Part shown: one piece after another, positions 8,567-16,294 of the stretch
How the letters are laid out: each line of letters begins with the position of its first letter
Numbering within the stretch: position 1 is the first letter of the stretch
DNA from: Clostridium_AD sp937920395
Lineage (GTDB): Bacteria; Bacillota; Clostridia; Clostridiales; Clostridiaceae
Reading direction: 5' to 3'
Length of the DNA: 64,000 nt
Assembly: GCA_052274345.1 (NCBI GenBank)
Contig: DAVZGP010000010.1
Coordinates: 1-64,000 of the forward strand
Position numbers and translations under genes: made by a program
Notes under the pieces: model-generated
Databases searched by the model: none
The model's input: only the letters and a program-made list of their open reading frames with translations
What the model was told of the DNA's origin: nothing

Positions 8567-9320
8567 AGCATATTTTAAAAAAGAAATTCTGGAATCAATA
8601 TCGCAATATAAATATATAATCTTAGCTGTAAGTTTTCTGTTCTTTGCAATTTCAGACCCAATCATGGTCAAACTTTTACCTGAAATATTAAAAAGCCAAC
8701 TAACAACGGGGTCCGCAGACATAAGTACTTTATTACCTCCAATCACTCAATTAACAGGTATGCAAAATTATATAAAGGACTTGTTTCAAATAGTAACCCT
8801 TGTAATAATTTTCACCACTTGTGGTAGTTTAAGCGATGAGATTACCACCGGAAAGCTTATATTTCCTTATTCTAAAGGAAGCCTACCAACTGGAATAGTA
8901 CTTGCTAAATTAATAAATTATACTCTAGCATTATCTATCTTTACATTTATAGGATTTTCAGTGAATTACTATTACTCTGGGCTTTTATTAAAAGGCAATC
9001 CAGTTGCATTTTCATCAGTCTTATCATCCGCAAGCCTATTATCAATATATTACTTCTTTATAATAACCTTAGTATTATTTTGTAGTAGCATAATCCAAAA
9101 AGGAGTAATTACAGGAATTATAGTTTTAGTTGTAAACTATTTTTCTGTAGCAATTACAGGCATAAAAAGCATATCAAAATTTATTCCCTACAATTTAGTT
9201 GATGGAGCAACTCAGTTTAAACATATAAATCTTACAACAACCATTACTAGTGTGATTATCTTATCCATAATCCTTATTTTATTAACCATAAGGAGAATGA
9301 ACAAGGTTAATGTTGTGTAA
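8553..9320 (+). CDS. ABC-2 type permease, YxlG-like
   Basis: A 255-residue permease with about six transmembrane helices (near 22-42, 72-92, 112-132, 155-178, 185-205 and 230-250). Its start lies 14 bases inside the ATPase gene, so the two are translationally coupled and form one exporter. The segment SLSDEITTGKLIFPYSKG is typical of ABC-2 membrane subunits. No obvious terminator follows; a repeat-rich non-coding stretch begins at once. Confidence 0.85.
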   Translation: MPTFKAYFKKEILESISQYKYIILAVSFLFFAISDPIMVKLLPEILKSQLTTGSADISTLLPPITQLTGMQNYIKDLFQIVTLVIIFTTCGSLSDEITTGKLIFPYSKGSLPTGIVLAKLINYTLALSIFTFIGFSVNYYYSGLLLKGNPVAFSSVLSSASLLSIYYFFIITLVLFCSSIIQKGVITGIIVLVVNYFSVAITGIKSISKFIPYNLVDGATQFKHINLTTTITSVIILSIILILLTIRRMNKVNVV

Positions 9321-9949
9321 CTTATCTTGATATTCGAAATGATAATGAAATATTGGCATTAATGTAAATCTCTTGCAAGCCTTCCTAAAAGGAAGCTGTA
9401 TAACCATAACAATGCCGAATTATTATCATCTTTCTCCAGAAGTGCCTTGAAAGGAGATGTGCAAAAACAATTGAAATCTCATTTAGAAATTCTTGTTCCG
9501 CTAATGTAAATCTCTCGTAAGCCTTCCTGAAAGGAAGCTGTAGAACCATAACAATGTCGAATCAAATAATAATTGTTACTCTCCCCATAGAACTGCCCAT
9601 AGGATAAGAATTTTACATAAGCAAAATATTATCATTCCTTAATGAGATTTCATGTTTCGAACTTTCTTTTGACTTTGACTTTCCCTAACCGAATTATTAT
9701 CATCTTTCTCCGTAAGTACCTTAAAAGGAGAGGTGCAGAAACAATTGAAATCTCATTTAGAAATTCTTGTTTAAAAAATGACTCCCTCTCGCAAGCCTTC
9801 CTGAAAGGAAGCTGTACAACCATAACAGTGCCAAATTATTATCATCCTTCTCCGGAAGTGCCTTGAAACAAGAGGTGCAGAAGCAATTGAAATCTCATTT
9901 AGAAATTCTTGTTTTGCCAACATTAGATTCTCGTAAACCTGCCAGGACA

Positions 9950-9972
9950 CATAACAATTAATAATTGTTATG
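9950..9972. repeat. Perfect palindrome, copy A
   Basis: CATAACAATTA (9950-9960), a single central A, then TAATTGTTATG (9962-9972): 11-bp arms without mismatch. It is followed by TCCCCCAGAGAACTACCCAGAGG. Confidence 0.9.
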
Positions 9973-10036
9973 TCCCCCAGAGAACTACCCAGAGGCCCAG
10001 GGTAGCGAACCCGAGACAGGACGTCAAGTGTGAGCA

Positions 10037-10059
10037 CGTAATAATTAATAATTATTACG
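10037..10059. repeat. Perfect palindrome, copy B with compensating changes
   Basis: CGTAATAATTA (10037-10047), a central A, then TAATTATTACG (10049-10059). Compared with the copy at 9950, two positions in the left arm differ and both partner positions in the right arm have changed to keep pairing. It is followed by the same CCCCCAGCGAACTACCCAGAGG tail. Confidence 0.9.
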
Positions 10060-10186
10060 CCCCCCAGCGAACTACCCAGAGGCTGAGAATATAATGTTAA
10101 GCAAAACATTAGAATTTCTTAATGAGATTTCACGCTTCAAACTCTTATTTCAAGGCACGCAGGAGAATGATGATTTTGCTACACTT

Positions 10187-10921
10187 TTATTTGTGATGAT
10201 GTCCATGTCCGTGATGTGGCAATACCTGTTGTATTTTAGCTTCTTGCTCTTTTGTTATAGTACCATTATCAACAAGTGCCTTCATAGGATTAACCTTAGT
10301 ACCATCCATTTTCTTCATGTATTCTTGTCTTTCTTTTTCACTCATATTTTGCATCTTTTTAAAGTTTTCTTTTCTCTGTGTTTGTCTTGTCATTATACTA
10401 GCTTGAACTTTATTACTTTGCTCAGTTGTTATTACTTTATCATCCACAAGACCCTTTAACCCAGTTTTTATTTCGGCAGTTTTAATTTCTGTCCTTTTAG
10501 CATACATATTTTCACGAAGGGCATCCGATTTTTCCTTAGTTAAGATACCTTCTGTAACTAAGTCGTTAAATAATCCACCTTTTTTACCATCATATTTACC
10601 TTCCTTATTTTTCTTGTGATTCATTTGTTTTTCATCATATTTTACCTTCACATATTCTAATACCTTGTCTCCTTCAGCTTTAGTAATAATATTTGAGTTT
10701 TCACTCTCCTTAACTACAATTTGAAGTGTAGCCTCCATCTCTGCCCTATGTTCTTTAGCTTCTTTTTTGTTACTTTGAGAATGTTTGATATTTATACTTG
10801 TAGCACTCTTTGCATTCGCATCGTTGTTACCAGTAGCAAATGCAAGACTTGATCCAGAAAAAGCTATGCCTGCAGATAACATTCCACTTAATATTTTCAT
10901 TTTTAAAGATACACTTTTCAT
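10187..10921 (-). CDS. Secreted protein with helical repeats and His-rich C terminus
   Basis: A 244-residue exported protein of unknown function. A signal peptide (about 1-29, ending SSLAFA) precedes a charged helical body. Three related segments repeat: LVTEGILTKEKSDALRENM, LVDDKVITTEQSNKVQASI and LVDNGTITKEQEAKIQQVL, each a short 'G-x-I-T-x-E-Q' helix pair like those in DUF2680/YckD-type proteins. The last nine residues, HHGHGHHHK, could bind metal. ATG 10921 is chosen since AGGGAG lies 8 bases upstream; a GTG at 10930 is in frame but lies in the spacer. It is transcribed alone. Confidence 0.75.
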   Translation of the reverse strand: MKSVSLKMKILSGMLSAGIAFSGSSLAFATGNNDANAKSATSINIKHSQSNKKEAKEHRAEMEATLQIVVKESENSNIITKAEGDKVLEYVKVKYDEKQMNHKKNKEGKYDGKKGGLFNDLVTEGILTKEKSDALRENMYAKRTEIKTAEIKTGLKGLVDDKVITTEQSNKVQASIMTRQTQRKENFKKMQNMSEKERQEYMKKMDGTKVNPMKALVDNGTITKEQEAKIQQVLPHHGHGHHHK

Positions 10922-11310
10922 TATTAACACTCCCTACCGTAAATTTTTTGTACCCAATTATTATTACTGAAATAAGGTAATTATATTCGCCAATACACGA
11001 ACACTTATTCTTATTTTTTGTGAACTTTATGATAAATATTTTAAATATTATATGTTGTCTTTAATATTAAAACCTCAATAAAAAATATAGATTATAATTT
11101 AATTGAATGCTATAATATTGTAGTTTTATATATTATAGTTGTAAATTTAATTAATTTAATAAGCTTACTAGTCTTCACATTTGTACTTTACTTTATGTTT
11201 ATATTTTAAATAACATACTATAGACAATATTAACATTGTAATTTATACTTATTCTTATAAAAACAATAATATTTATATGGATAGTTTGCTAAAACCTACA
11301 TTATACGAGA
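10922..11310. other. AT-rich intergenic region
   Basis: About 390 bases between divergent genes. It is extremely AT-rich with no open frame carrying a ribosome binding site, no strong hairpin and no recognisable RNA gene. It presumably holds the divergent promoters, but no clear -35/-10 pair stands out. Confidence 0.5.
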
Positions 11311-11359
11311 GGAGGATTTATCAAAAGTTTAAATATTCCTTTTGATAAAATCAAAAATG
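11311..11359 (+). promoter_or_regulatory. Shine-Dalgarno separated from start codon by a perfect hairpin
   Basis: GGAGG (11311-11315) is 41 bases from ATG 11357, too far for normal initiation. Between them, TTTATCAAAAG (11317-11327) is the exact reverse complement of CTTTTGATAAA (11339-11349). When this 11-bp stem folds, only 8 unpaired bases remain between GGAGG and ATG, an optimal spacing. The alternative TTG start at 11342 lies inside the stem. The dyad could also be an operator for the regulator it precedes. Confidence 0.65.
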
Positions 11360-11983
11360 CCAACTAACAATATTTTAAAACCAATTTATAAAAAAATAGC
11401 TATTGATATTACTAACAGAATATTATCCGGAGATTTTTGTATAGGGGATAAGTTATATGGTCGTTCTTCCCTTGCGAGTGAATATAACGTATCACCAGAA
11501 ACTATAAGAAGATCTATAACTCTTCTAAGCGACATGAATATAGTTACCGTTACTAAAGGAAGTGGAATAGTAGTCACCTCTGTGGATAATTGTCTAAAGT
11601 TTATTGATAAATTTAAAGATATAGATTCAATAAGTTCTATTAAACGAAATATTATTAACTTACTCGAACAGAAAAAAGAGTTGGATAAAAATATAGATTG
11701 TTCTATTGATGAACTAATCGACTATTCTAGTAGATTTAAAAATAGCAATCCATTTATACCATACGAATTTGAGATACAACCTGAAATGGTTGTCATAAAT
11801 AAAACTATATCTGAATCTAAATTTTGGCAAAGTACAGGTGCAACTATAATTGGTATACGGCGTGATGATAAACTAATGCTTTCGCCAGGTCCGCAGTCTA
11901 AATTTAAAGATAAAGATGTCTTCATAGTAATTTGTGACAAGTGTAGTTATAACCGAATTAAAGCTTTTCTTTATGGAAATTAA
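11357..11983 (+). CDS. GntR-type winged-helix regulator with TrkA-C (RCK_C) domain
   Basis: A 208-residue regulator. Residues about 8-75 form a GntR winged helix (SSLASEYNVSPETIRRSITLL then VTVTKGSGIVV). A linker helix follows, and residues about 140-205 form a TrkA-C/RCK_C ligand-binding domain (GATIIGIRRDDKLMLSPGPQSKFKDKDVFIVI). RCK_C domains in related proteins bind small ligands such as cyclic di-AMP or ions. The gene lies immediately before two OpuC-type osmolyte transporters, so control of osmolyte uptake is the likely role. ATG 11357 is preferred over TTG 11342 on the basis of the hairpin-bridged ribosome binding site. Confidence 0.82.
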   Translation: MPTNNILKPIYKKIAIDITNRILSGDFCIGDKLYGRSSLASEYNVSPETIRRSITLLSDMNIVTVTKGSGIVVTSVDNCLKFIDKFKDIDSISSIKRNIINLLEQKKELDKNIDCSIDELIDYSSRFKNSNPFIPYEFEIQPEMVVINKTISESKFWQSTGATIIGIRRDDKLMLSPGPQSKFKDKDVFIVICDKCSYNRIKAFLYGN

Positions 11984-11991
11984 ATAATTTT

Positions 11992-12038
11992 AACCCCCCT
12001 GTATCTCATTTTATATTAATGTGATATGGGGGTTTTTT
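11992..12038 (+). terminator. Terminator after the GntR/TrkA-C regulator
   Basis: AACCCCC (11992-11998) pairs with GGGGGTT (12028-12034), extended by interrupted pairs, and is followed by a T-run. The regulator and opuCA are therefore probably separate transcripts. Confidence 0.75.
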
Positions 12039-12148
12039 TAATATAATAATATATATGTTTTTTATTAACAATAATCTACTTTTTTTCTAATAAAACATTA
12101 ATTTACCATAAAAAGCGACAAATAAGTGCTATAATAAATTCTATACTA

Positions 12149-12182
12149 TGTAACAACTTAACGTTATATTTAAGTTGTTACA
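12149..12182. promoter_or_regulatory. 13-bp inverted repeat before first opuCA
   Basis: TGTAACAACTTAA (12149-12161) and TTAAGTTGTTACA (12170-12182) form a perfect dyad with an 8-base centre, 26 bases before the start codon and just downstream of a TATAAT at 12130-12135. The core AACAACT...AGTTGTT recurs in front of the second opuCA, so this is a candidate operator for a shared regulator. Confidence 0.6.
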
Positions 12183-12207
12183 CATAAAATATTAGGGGGC
12201 TTTAACT

Positions 12208-13353
12208 TTGATTGAATTTAAAAATGTAAATAAAAGTTTTAATGGTAGGCAAATATTAAAAGACATAAATATTACTATAAAAAATGAAGAATTAGTTGTT
12301 CTAATTGGACCTAGTGGTTGTGGAAAAACTACAACTCTAAAAATGATTAATAAATTATTAACCCCCACTTCTGGTGAAATACTAATAAATGGTAAAAAAA
12401 TTGGAGATCAAAATACCATAAAATTAAGACGTAATATGGGTTATGTTATACAGCAAGCAGGACTTCTCCCACATTTAACTATAGGTGACAATATATCATT
12501 AATACCCTCTATAGAAAAAATGGATAAAAATAAAATACATACTAAAGTAATTAAATTATTAGATCTCGTAGGACTAGATCCTAAAATGTACATAGATAAA
12601 TATCCCAGTCAATTAAGTGGTGGTGAGCAACAAAGAGTAGGAGTTGCAAGAGCCTTTGTAATGAATCCCGAGATAATACTCATGGATGAACCCTTTAGTG
12701 CCTTAGACCCAATATCAAAAGCTCAACTTCAAGATGAGGTATTTAATATACAACAAGAATACAAAAAAACCATAATATTCGTAACTCATGATATGGATGA
12801 AGCATTAAAACTAGCAGATAGAATTTGCATTATGCATGATGGACATGTTATTCAATTTGATACACCATCAGAAATATTAAAAAATCCTATTAATGACTTT
12901 GTACGCGACTTTGTAGGTAAAAACAGAATATGGGATCAACCCGAATTAATTAAGGCAAAAGATATTATGATAAATAAGCCTGTAAAATCGGTTGGAGAAC
13001 GAACAATACTCCAAGCAATTGAAATAATGAAGACAAGCAGTGTAGACAGTTTACTTGTTGTTGATAAAAATAATGATTTAACAGGTCTTATTACCCTAAA
13101 ACAAATCAGAACGGCTCTTAGAAAAAATCCAGATAAAACTAAAAGAATAAAAGACTTAATGGAAACCGAGCTTATAACCGTAAATCAAGAAAATTCAATA
13201 ATAAATATATTAGAGGTTATAAAAAAGGAAGATATAAATTTTGTTCCAGTAGTTGATGATAAAAATAAATTAGTTGGACTTCTCACAAAGAGCAGCCTAT
13301 TATCTATACTTAGTAATCAATTTATTGATATGGAGGTAAATATAAATGAATAA
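12208..13353 (+). CDS. opuCA: Osmolyte ABC transporter ATPase with CBS domains (first copy)
   Basis: A 381-residue ATPase of the OpuA/OpuC/ProV family, driving uptake of glycine betaine, carnitine or choline. Walker A GPSGCGKT is at about 35-42, signature LSGGEQQR at about 135-142, Walker B IILMDEPFSALDP and His switch FVTHDMDEA follow. Two CBS domains (about 255-375) are typical of OpuCA and sense ionic strength or nucleotide. It starts with TTG after AGGGGG. The permease/binding-protein gene overlaps its end by 8 bases. The cluster is duplicated in tandem; the second copy is nearly identical in most blocks read. Confidence 0.93.
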   Translation: MIEFKNVNKSFNGRQILKDINITIKNEELVVLIGPSGCGKTTTLKMINKLLTPTSGEILINGKKIGDQNTIKLRRNMGYVIQQAGLLPHLTIGDNISLIPSIEKMDKNKIHTKVIKLLDLVGLDPKMYIDKYPSQLSGGEQQRVGVARAFVMNPEIILMDEPFSALDPISKAQLQDEVFNIQQEYKKTIIFVTHDMDEALKLADRICIMHDGHVIQFDTPSEILKNPINDFVRDFVGKNRIWDQPELIKAKDIMINKPVKSVGERTILQAIEIMKTSSVDSLLVVDKNNDLTGLITLKQIRTALRKNPDKTKRIKDLMETELITVNQENSIINILEVIKKEDINFVPVVDDKNKLVGLLTKSSLLSILSNQFIDMEVNINE

Positions 13354-14923
13354 TTTAACTTCTTTTCTTAATTTCGTTGTAGACAGAAAATCTCAAATAA
13401 TAACTTTATTTCTACAACATATCCAGCTTACTATGTTTTCAATTTTGATTGCTATAGCAATTGCTATTCCCCTTAGTATACTTATAGTTAAATATAGAAA
13501 ACTTTCAGGTCCTATCATTGGTTTTGCAAATCTAATTCAATCAGTACCTAGTCTTGCATTACTAGGATTTTTAATACCTTTCCTTGGTATTGGAAGTACA
13601 CCCGCAATTATAATGGTAGTAATGTATTCACTTCTACCAATTTTAAAAAATACATTTGCAGGACTAACTAACGTAAGCCCATCGCTTATTGAAGCTGCTG
13701 ATGGTATGGGACTTACAAATACTCAAGTCTTATTCAAAGTCCGATTTCCACTAGCTATGCCAATTATTATGTCAGGTGTTAGAATATCTGCAGTCACTGC
13801 CGTTGGACTTATGACCATAGCTGCATTTATAGGTGCTGGCGGTCTTGGATACTTAGTTTTCTCAGGTGTACAAACCGTTAACAATAATATGATTCTTGCC
13901 GGAGCTATTCCTGCTTGCTTTCTTGCTATTTTTCTAGATTTTATTTTAGGAAAAGTAGAAGACATAGTAGTTCCCGAGGGCATAAAACTCACCCCACACA
14001 AAGTAAGAAAGAATAAAACATTTTTTAAGAGTAAAAAATTCGTATATATAGCATCAGGATTAGTTCTTCTAGTAATTGTATCCTCAACAGCTACAAGTCT
14101 TGTTAAAAGTAAAGATACAATAGTTGTAGGCTCTAAAAATTTTAATGAGTCAATAATACTTGGAGATATGATGTCTTCATTAATAGAAGCTAAAACTAAG
14201 TATAAAGTTGAGCGAAAATTAAATTTAGGTGGCTCTGCTGTAGTATTTACCGCTATGAAATCAAAAGACGTAGATATATACCCAGAATATACTGGCACTG
14301 CTCTTGTCGACATACTAAAAAGACCTGCAATTAGCGATCCAACTAAAGTTTATAATATAGTAAAAACCGAGTTTTCAAAGAAATATGGTATTGATTTTTT
14401 AGAGCCACTAGGATTTAATAACACCTTTGTATTAGCTTTAAAACAAGACTTTGCTAAAAAGAATAACATAACTACTATTTCTGATTTAGCAAAAATAAGT
14501 AATAAATTAAATGCTGGACTTACTATGGAATTTGCAAATAGGCAAGATGGTTATCTTGGACTAAAAAAAATATATGATCTAAATTTTAAAAATGTAAAAG
14601 GAATAGATGGTGGTCTTCGGTATACTGCTCTTGAAAATAACGAAACCCAAGTAACAGATGCATTCTCCACAGATGGAATGATCAAAAAATTCAATTTAAA
14701 ACTTCTTAAAGATGATAAAGGTTTTTTCCCACCTTATTATGCAGTTCCTATAATAAGAGATGACACATTAAAAAAATATCCTGAGCTAAAAGGTATATTA
14801 CAACTCTTATCTGGAAAAATTACGGATAGCGATATGCGTACTATGAACTACAAAGTAGATGGTGGTGCCAAATCCAGAACAGTTGCAGAAGATTTTTTAA
14901 GATCTAAGAAATTAATTAAATAA
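13346..14923 (+). CDS. Osmolyte ABC permease fused to substrate-binding protein (first copy)
   Basis: A 525-residue fusion combining OpuCB/OpuCD-type permease (about 1-215, five or six helices, with the EAADGMGLTNTQVLFKVRFPLAMPIIMSG coupling loop region) and an OpuCC-type binding domain (about 255-525, beginning IVVGSKNFNESIILGDM). A transmembrane helix at about 233-252 joins the two and puts the binding domain outside the cell. Such fusions replace the separate lipoprotein of Bacillus OpuC. Substrate class is quaternary amines by family; the exact ligand is not determinable. GGAGG lies 9 bases before the ATG, within the opuCA end. Confidence 0.92.
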   Translation: MNNLTSFLNFVVDRKSQIITLFLQHIQLTMFSILIAIAIAIPLSILIVKYRKLSGPIIGFANLIQSVPSLALLGFLIPFLGIGSTPAIIMVVMYSLLPILKNTFAGLTNVSPSLIEAADGMGLTNTQVLFKVRFPLAMPIIMSGVRISAVTAVGLMTIAAFIGAGGLGYLVFSGVQTVNNNMILAGAIPACFLAIFLDFILGKVEDIVVPEGIKLTPHKVRKNKTFFKSKKFVYIASGLVLLVIVSSTATSLVKSKDTIVVGSKNFNESIILGDMMSSLIEAKTKYKVERKLNLGGSAVVFTAMKSKDVDIYPEYTGTALVDILKRPAISDPTKVYNIVKTEFSKKYGIDFLEPLGFNNTFVLALKQDFAKKNNITTISDLAKISNKLNAGLTMEFANRQDGYLGLKKIYDLNFKNVKGIDGGLRYTALENNETQVTDAFSTDGMIKKFNLKLLKDDKGFFPPYYAVPIIRDDTLKKYPELKGILQLLSGKITDSDMRTMNYKVDGGAKSRTVAEDFLRSKKLIK

Positions 14924-14935
14924 TATTAATAAGTT

Positions 14936-14970
14936 AAAGGCGATATATTGTTAAAATATATCGCCTTTTT
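14936..14970 (+). terminator. Terminator after first opuC operon
   Basis: GGCGATATATT and AATATATCGCC pair across a GTTAA-type loop (14939-14964) followed by TTTTT. The two opuC copies are thus separate transcription units. Confidence 0.85.
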
Positions 14971-15083
14971 ATGTTCAAATTAAACTCGCAAACTATCTTA
15001 TAAACCTTTGTATAAATATACTTTAATAGATAAATAATAATCTAGTAATAACTATATACAAACTTTTATTGATTTACACAATC

Positions 15084-15124
15084 TTTACAAAGCAACAACT
15101 CAATGTTATAATAGGAGTTGTTAC
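15084..15124 (+). promoter_or_regulatory. Promoter and overlapping dyad before second opuCA
   Basis: TTTACA (15084-15089), a 17-base spacer and TATAAT (15107-15112) form a good sigma-A promoter. AACAACTC (15094-15101) and GAGTTGTT (15115-15122) flank the -10 box, so a bound regulator would block RNA polymerase. The half-sites match the dyad at 12149-12182. Confidence 0.7.
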
Positions 15125-15148
15125 TTTATAAAATTAGGAGGTTTTAAC

Positions 15149-16294
15149 TTGATCGAGTTTAAAAATGTAAGCAAAAGCTTTAATGGTAGAAAAATATTAA
15201 AAGATATAAATATTACAATAAAAGATGAAGAGTTAGTAGTTTTTATAGGACCAAGTGGTTGCGGTAAAACTACAACATTAAAAATGATTAATAAATTATT
15301 AACCCCAACTTCTGGTGAAGTTTTGATTAATGGTAAAAAAATTGGAGATCAAAACACTATAAAATTAAGACGAAATATGGGTTATGTTATACAACAAGCA
15401 GGTCTGCTTCCACATTTAACTATAGGTGATAATATAGCGTTAATACCTTCTATAGAAAAAATGGATAAAGATAAAATTCATACTAAAGTAATTGAGTTAT
15501 TAAATCTCGTAGGACTAGATCCCGATATATATATAGATAAATATCCCAATCAATTAAGTGGTGGTGAGCAACAAAGAGTAGGTGTTGCAAGAGCTTTCGT
15601 AATGGATCCCGATGTAATACTTATGGACGAACCCTTTAGTGCACTGGACCCTATAACAAAAACTCAGCTTCAAGATGAAGTATTTAATATTCAACAAAAC
15701 TACAAAAAAACTATTATATTTGTAACTCACGATATGGATGAAGCATTAAAACTTGGTGATAGAATTTGTATTATGGATGGCGGATATGTAGTCCAATTTG
15801 ATACACCATCAGAAATATTAAAAAATCCTATTAACGACTTCGTGCGTGAATTCGTAGGTAAAAACAGAATATGGAATCAGCCTGAGTTAATTAAGGCAAA
15901 AGATATTATGATAGATAAGCCTATAAAATCAGTTGGAGAAAGAACAATACTCCAAGCAATTGAAATAATGAAATCTAACAATGTAGATAGTTTACTTGTT
16001 GTAGATAAAAGTAATATGCTAACTGGACTTGTTACATTAAAACAAATTAGGACAACTCTAAGAAAAGATCCAGACAAAACTAAAAGAATAAAAGACCTAA
16101 TGGAAACCAAGCTTATAACCGTAAATCAAGAAGATTCAATAATAAATATATTAGAGGTTATAAAAAAGAAAGACATAAATTTTGTTCCAGTAGTTGATGA
16201 TAACCATAAACTAGCAGGCCTTCTTACAAAGAGCAGCCTTTTATCTATATTAAGTAATCAATTCATAGATATGGAGGTAGATGTTAATGAGTAA
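15149..16294 (+). CDS. opuCA: Osmolyte ABC transporter ATPase with CBS domains (second copy)
   Basis: A 381-residue paralogue of the ATPase at 12208, with the same length, TTG start, Walker A GPSGCGKT, LSGGEQQR signature and two C-terminal CBS domains. Differences are scattered conservative substitutions, for example in the CBS linker. GGAGG precedes the start. It forms an operon with the fused permease that overlaps its end. The tandem arrangement and equal length of both genes point to duplication of the whole two-gene operon followed by moderate divergence. Confidence 0.93.
   Translation: MIEFKNVSKSFNGRKILKDINITIKDEELVVFIGPSGCGKTTTLKMINKLLTPTSGEVLINGKKIGDQNTIKLRRNMGYVIQQAGLLPHLTIGDNIALIPSIEKMDKDKIHTKVIELLNLVGLDPDIYIDKYPNQLSGGEQQRVGVARAFVMDPDVILMDEPFSALDPITKTQLQDEVFNIQQNYKKTIIFVTHDMDEALKLGDRICIMDGGYVVQFDTPSEILKNPINDFVREFVGKNRIWNQPELIKAKDIMIDKPIKSVGERTILQAIEIMKSNNVDSLLVVDKSNMLTGLVTLKQIRTTLRKDPDKTKRIKDLMETKLITVNQEDSIINILEVIKKKDINFVPVVDDNHKLAGLLTKSSLLSILSNQFIDMEVDVNE

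Larger units (their letters stand above)
9357..10150. repeat. Cluster of interspersed non-coding repeats
   Basis: About 800 bases without a credible gene. A unit of about 130 bases occurs nearly complete at 9369-9496 and 9785-9914. It contains the hairpin CTTCCTGAAAGGAAG and ends in TTGAAATCTCATTTAGAAAT. Its left half occurs alone at 9511-9563 and its right half at 9690-9772. The right-hand end recurs inverted at 9621-9654 and 10101-10134. A second unit with the core CCCAGAGAACTACCCAGAGG occurs at 9567-9603, 9950-9995 and 10037-10082. No transposase or insertion-sequence ends are visible. Nested insertion of small non-autonomous elements is one explanation. Confidence 0.8.

Noticed and set aside
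9357..10134. Repeats considered as a degenerate CRISPR array
   Set aside because: Unit sizes, inverted copies and lack of constant-length spacers do not fit.
9642..10459. Three open frames (about 9642-9866 plus, 9771-10109 minus, 10094-10459 plus)
   Set aside because: They lie over the non-coding repeats or antisense to the secreted protein gene, lack ribosome binding sites and have no family-like sequence.
13723..14313. 196-residue minus-strand frame
   Set aside because: Antisense to the opuC permease fusion, without a start signal or recognisable domain.
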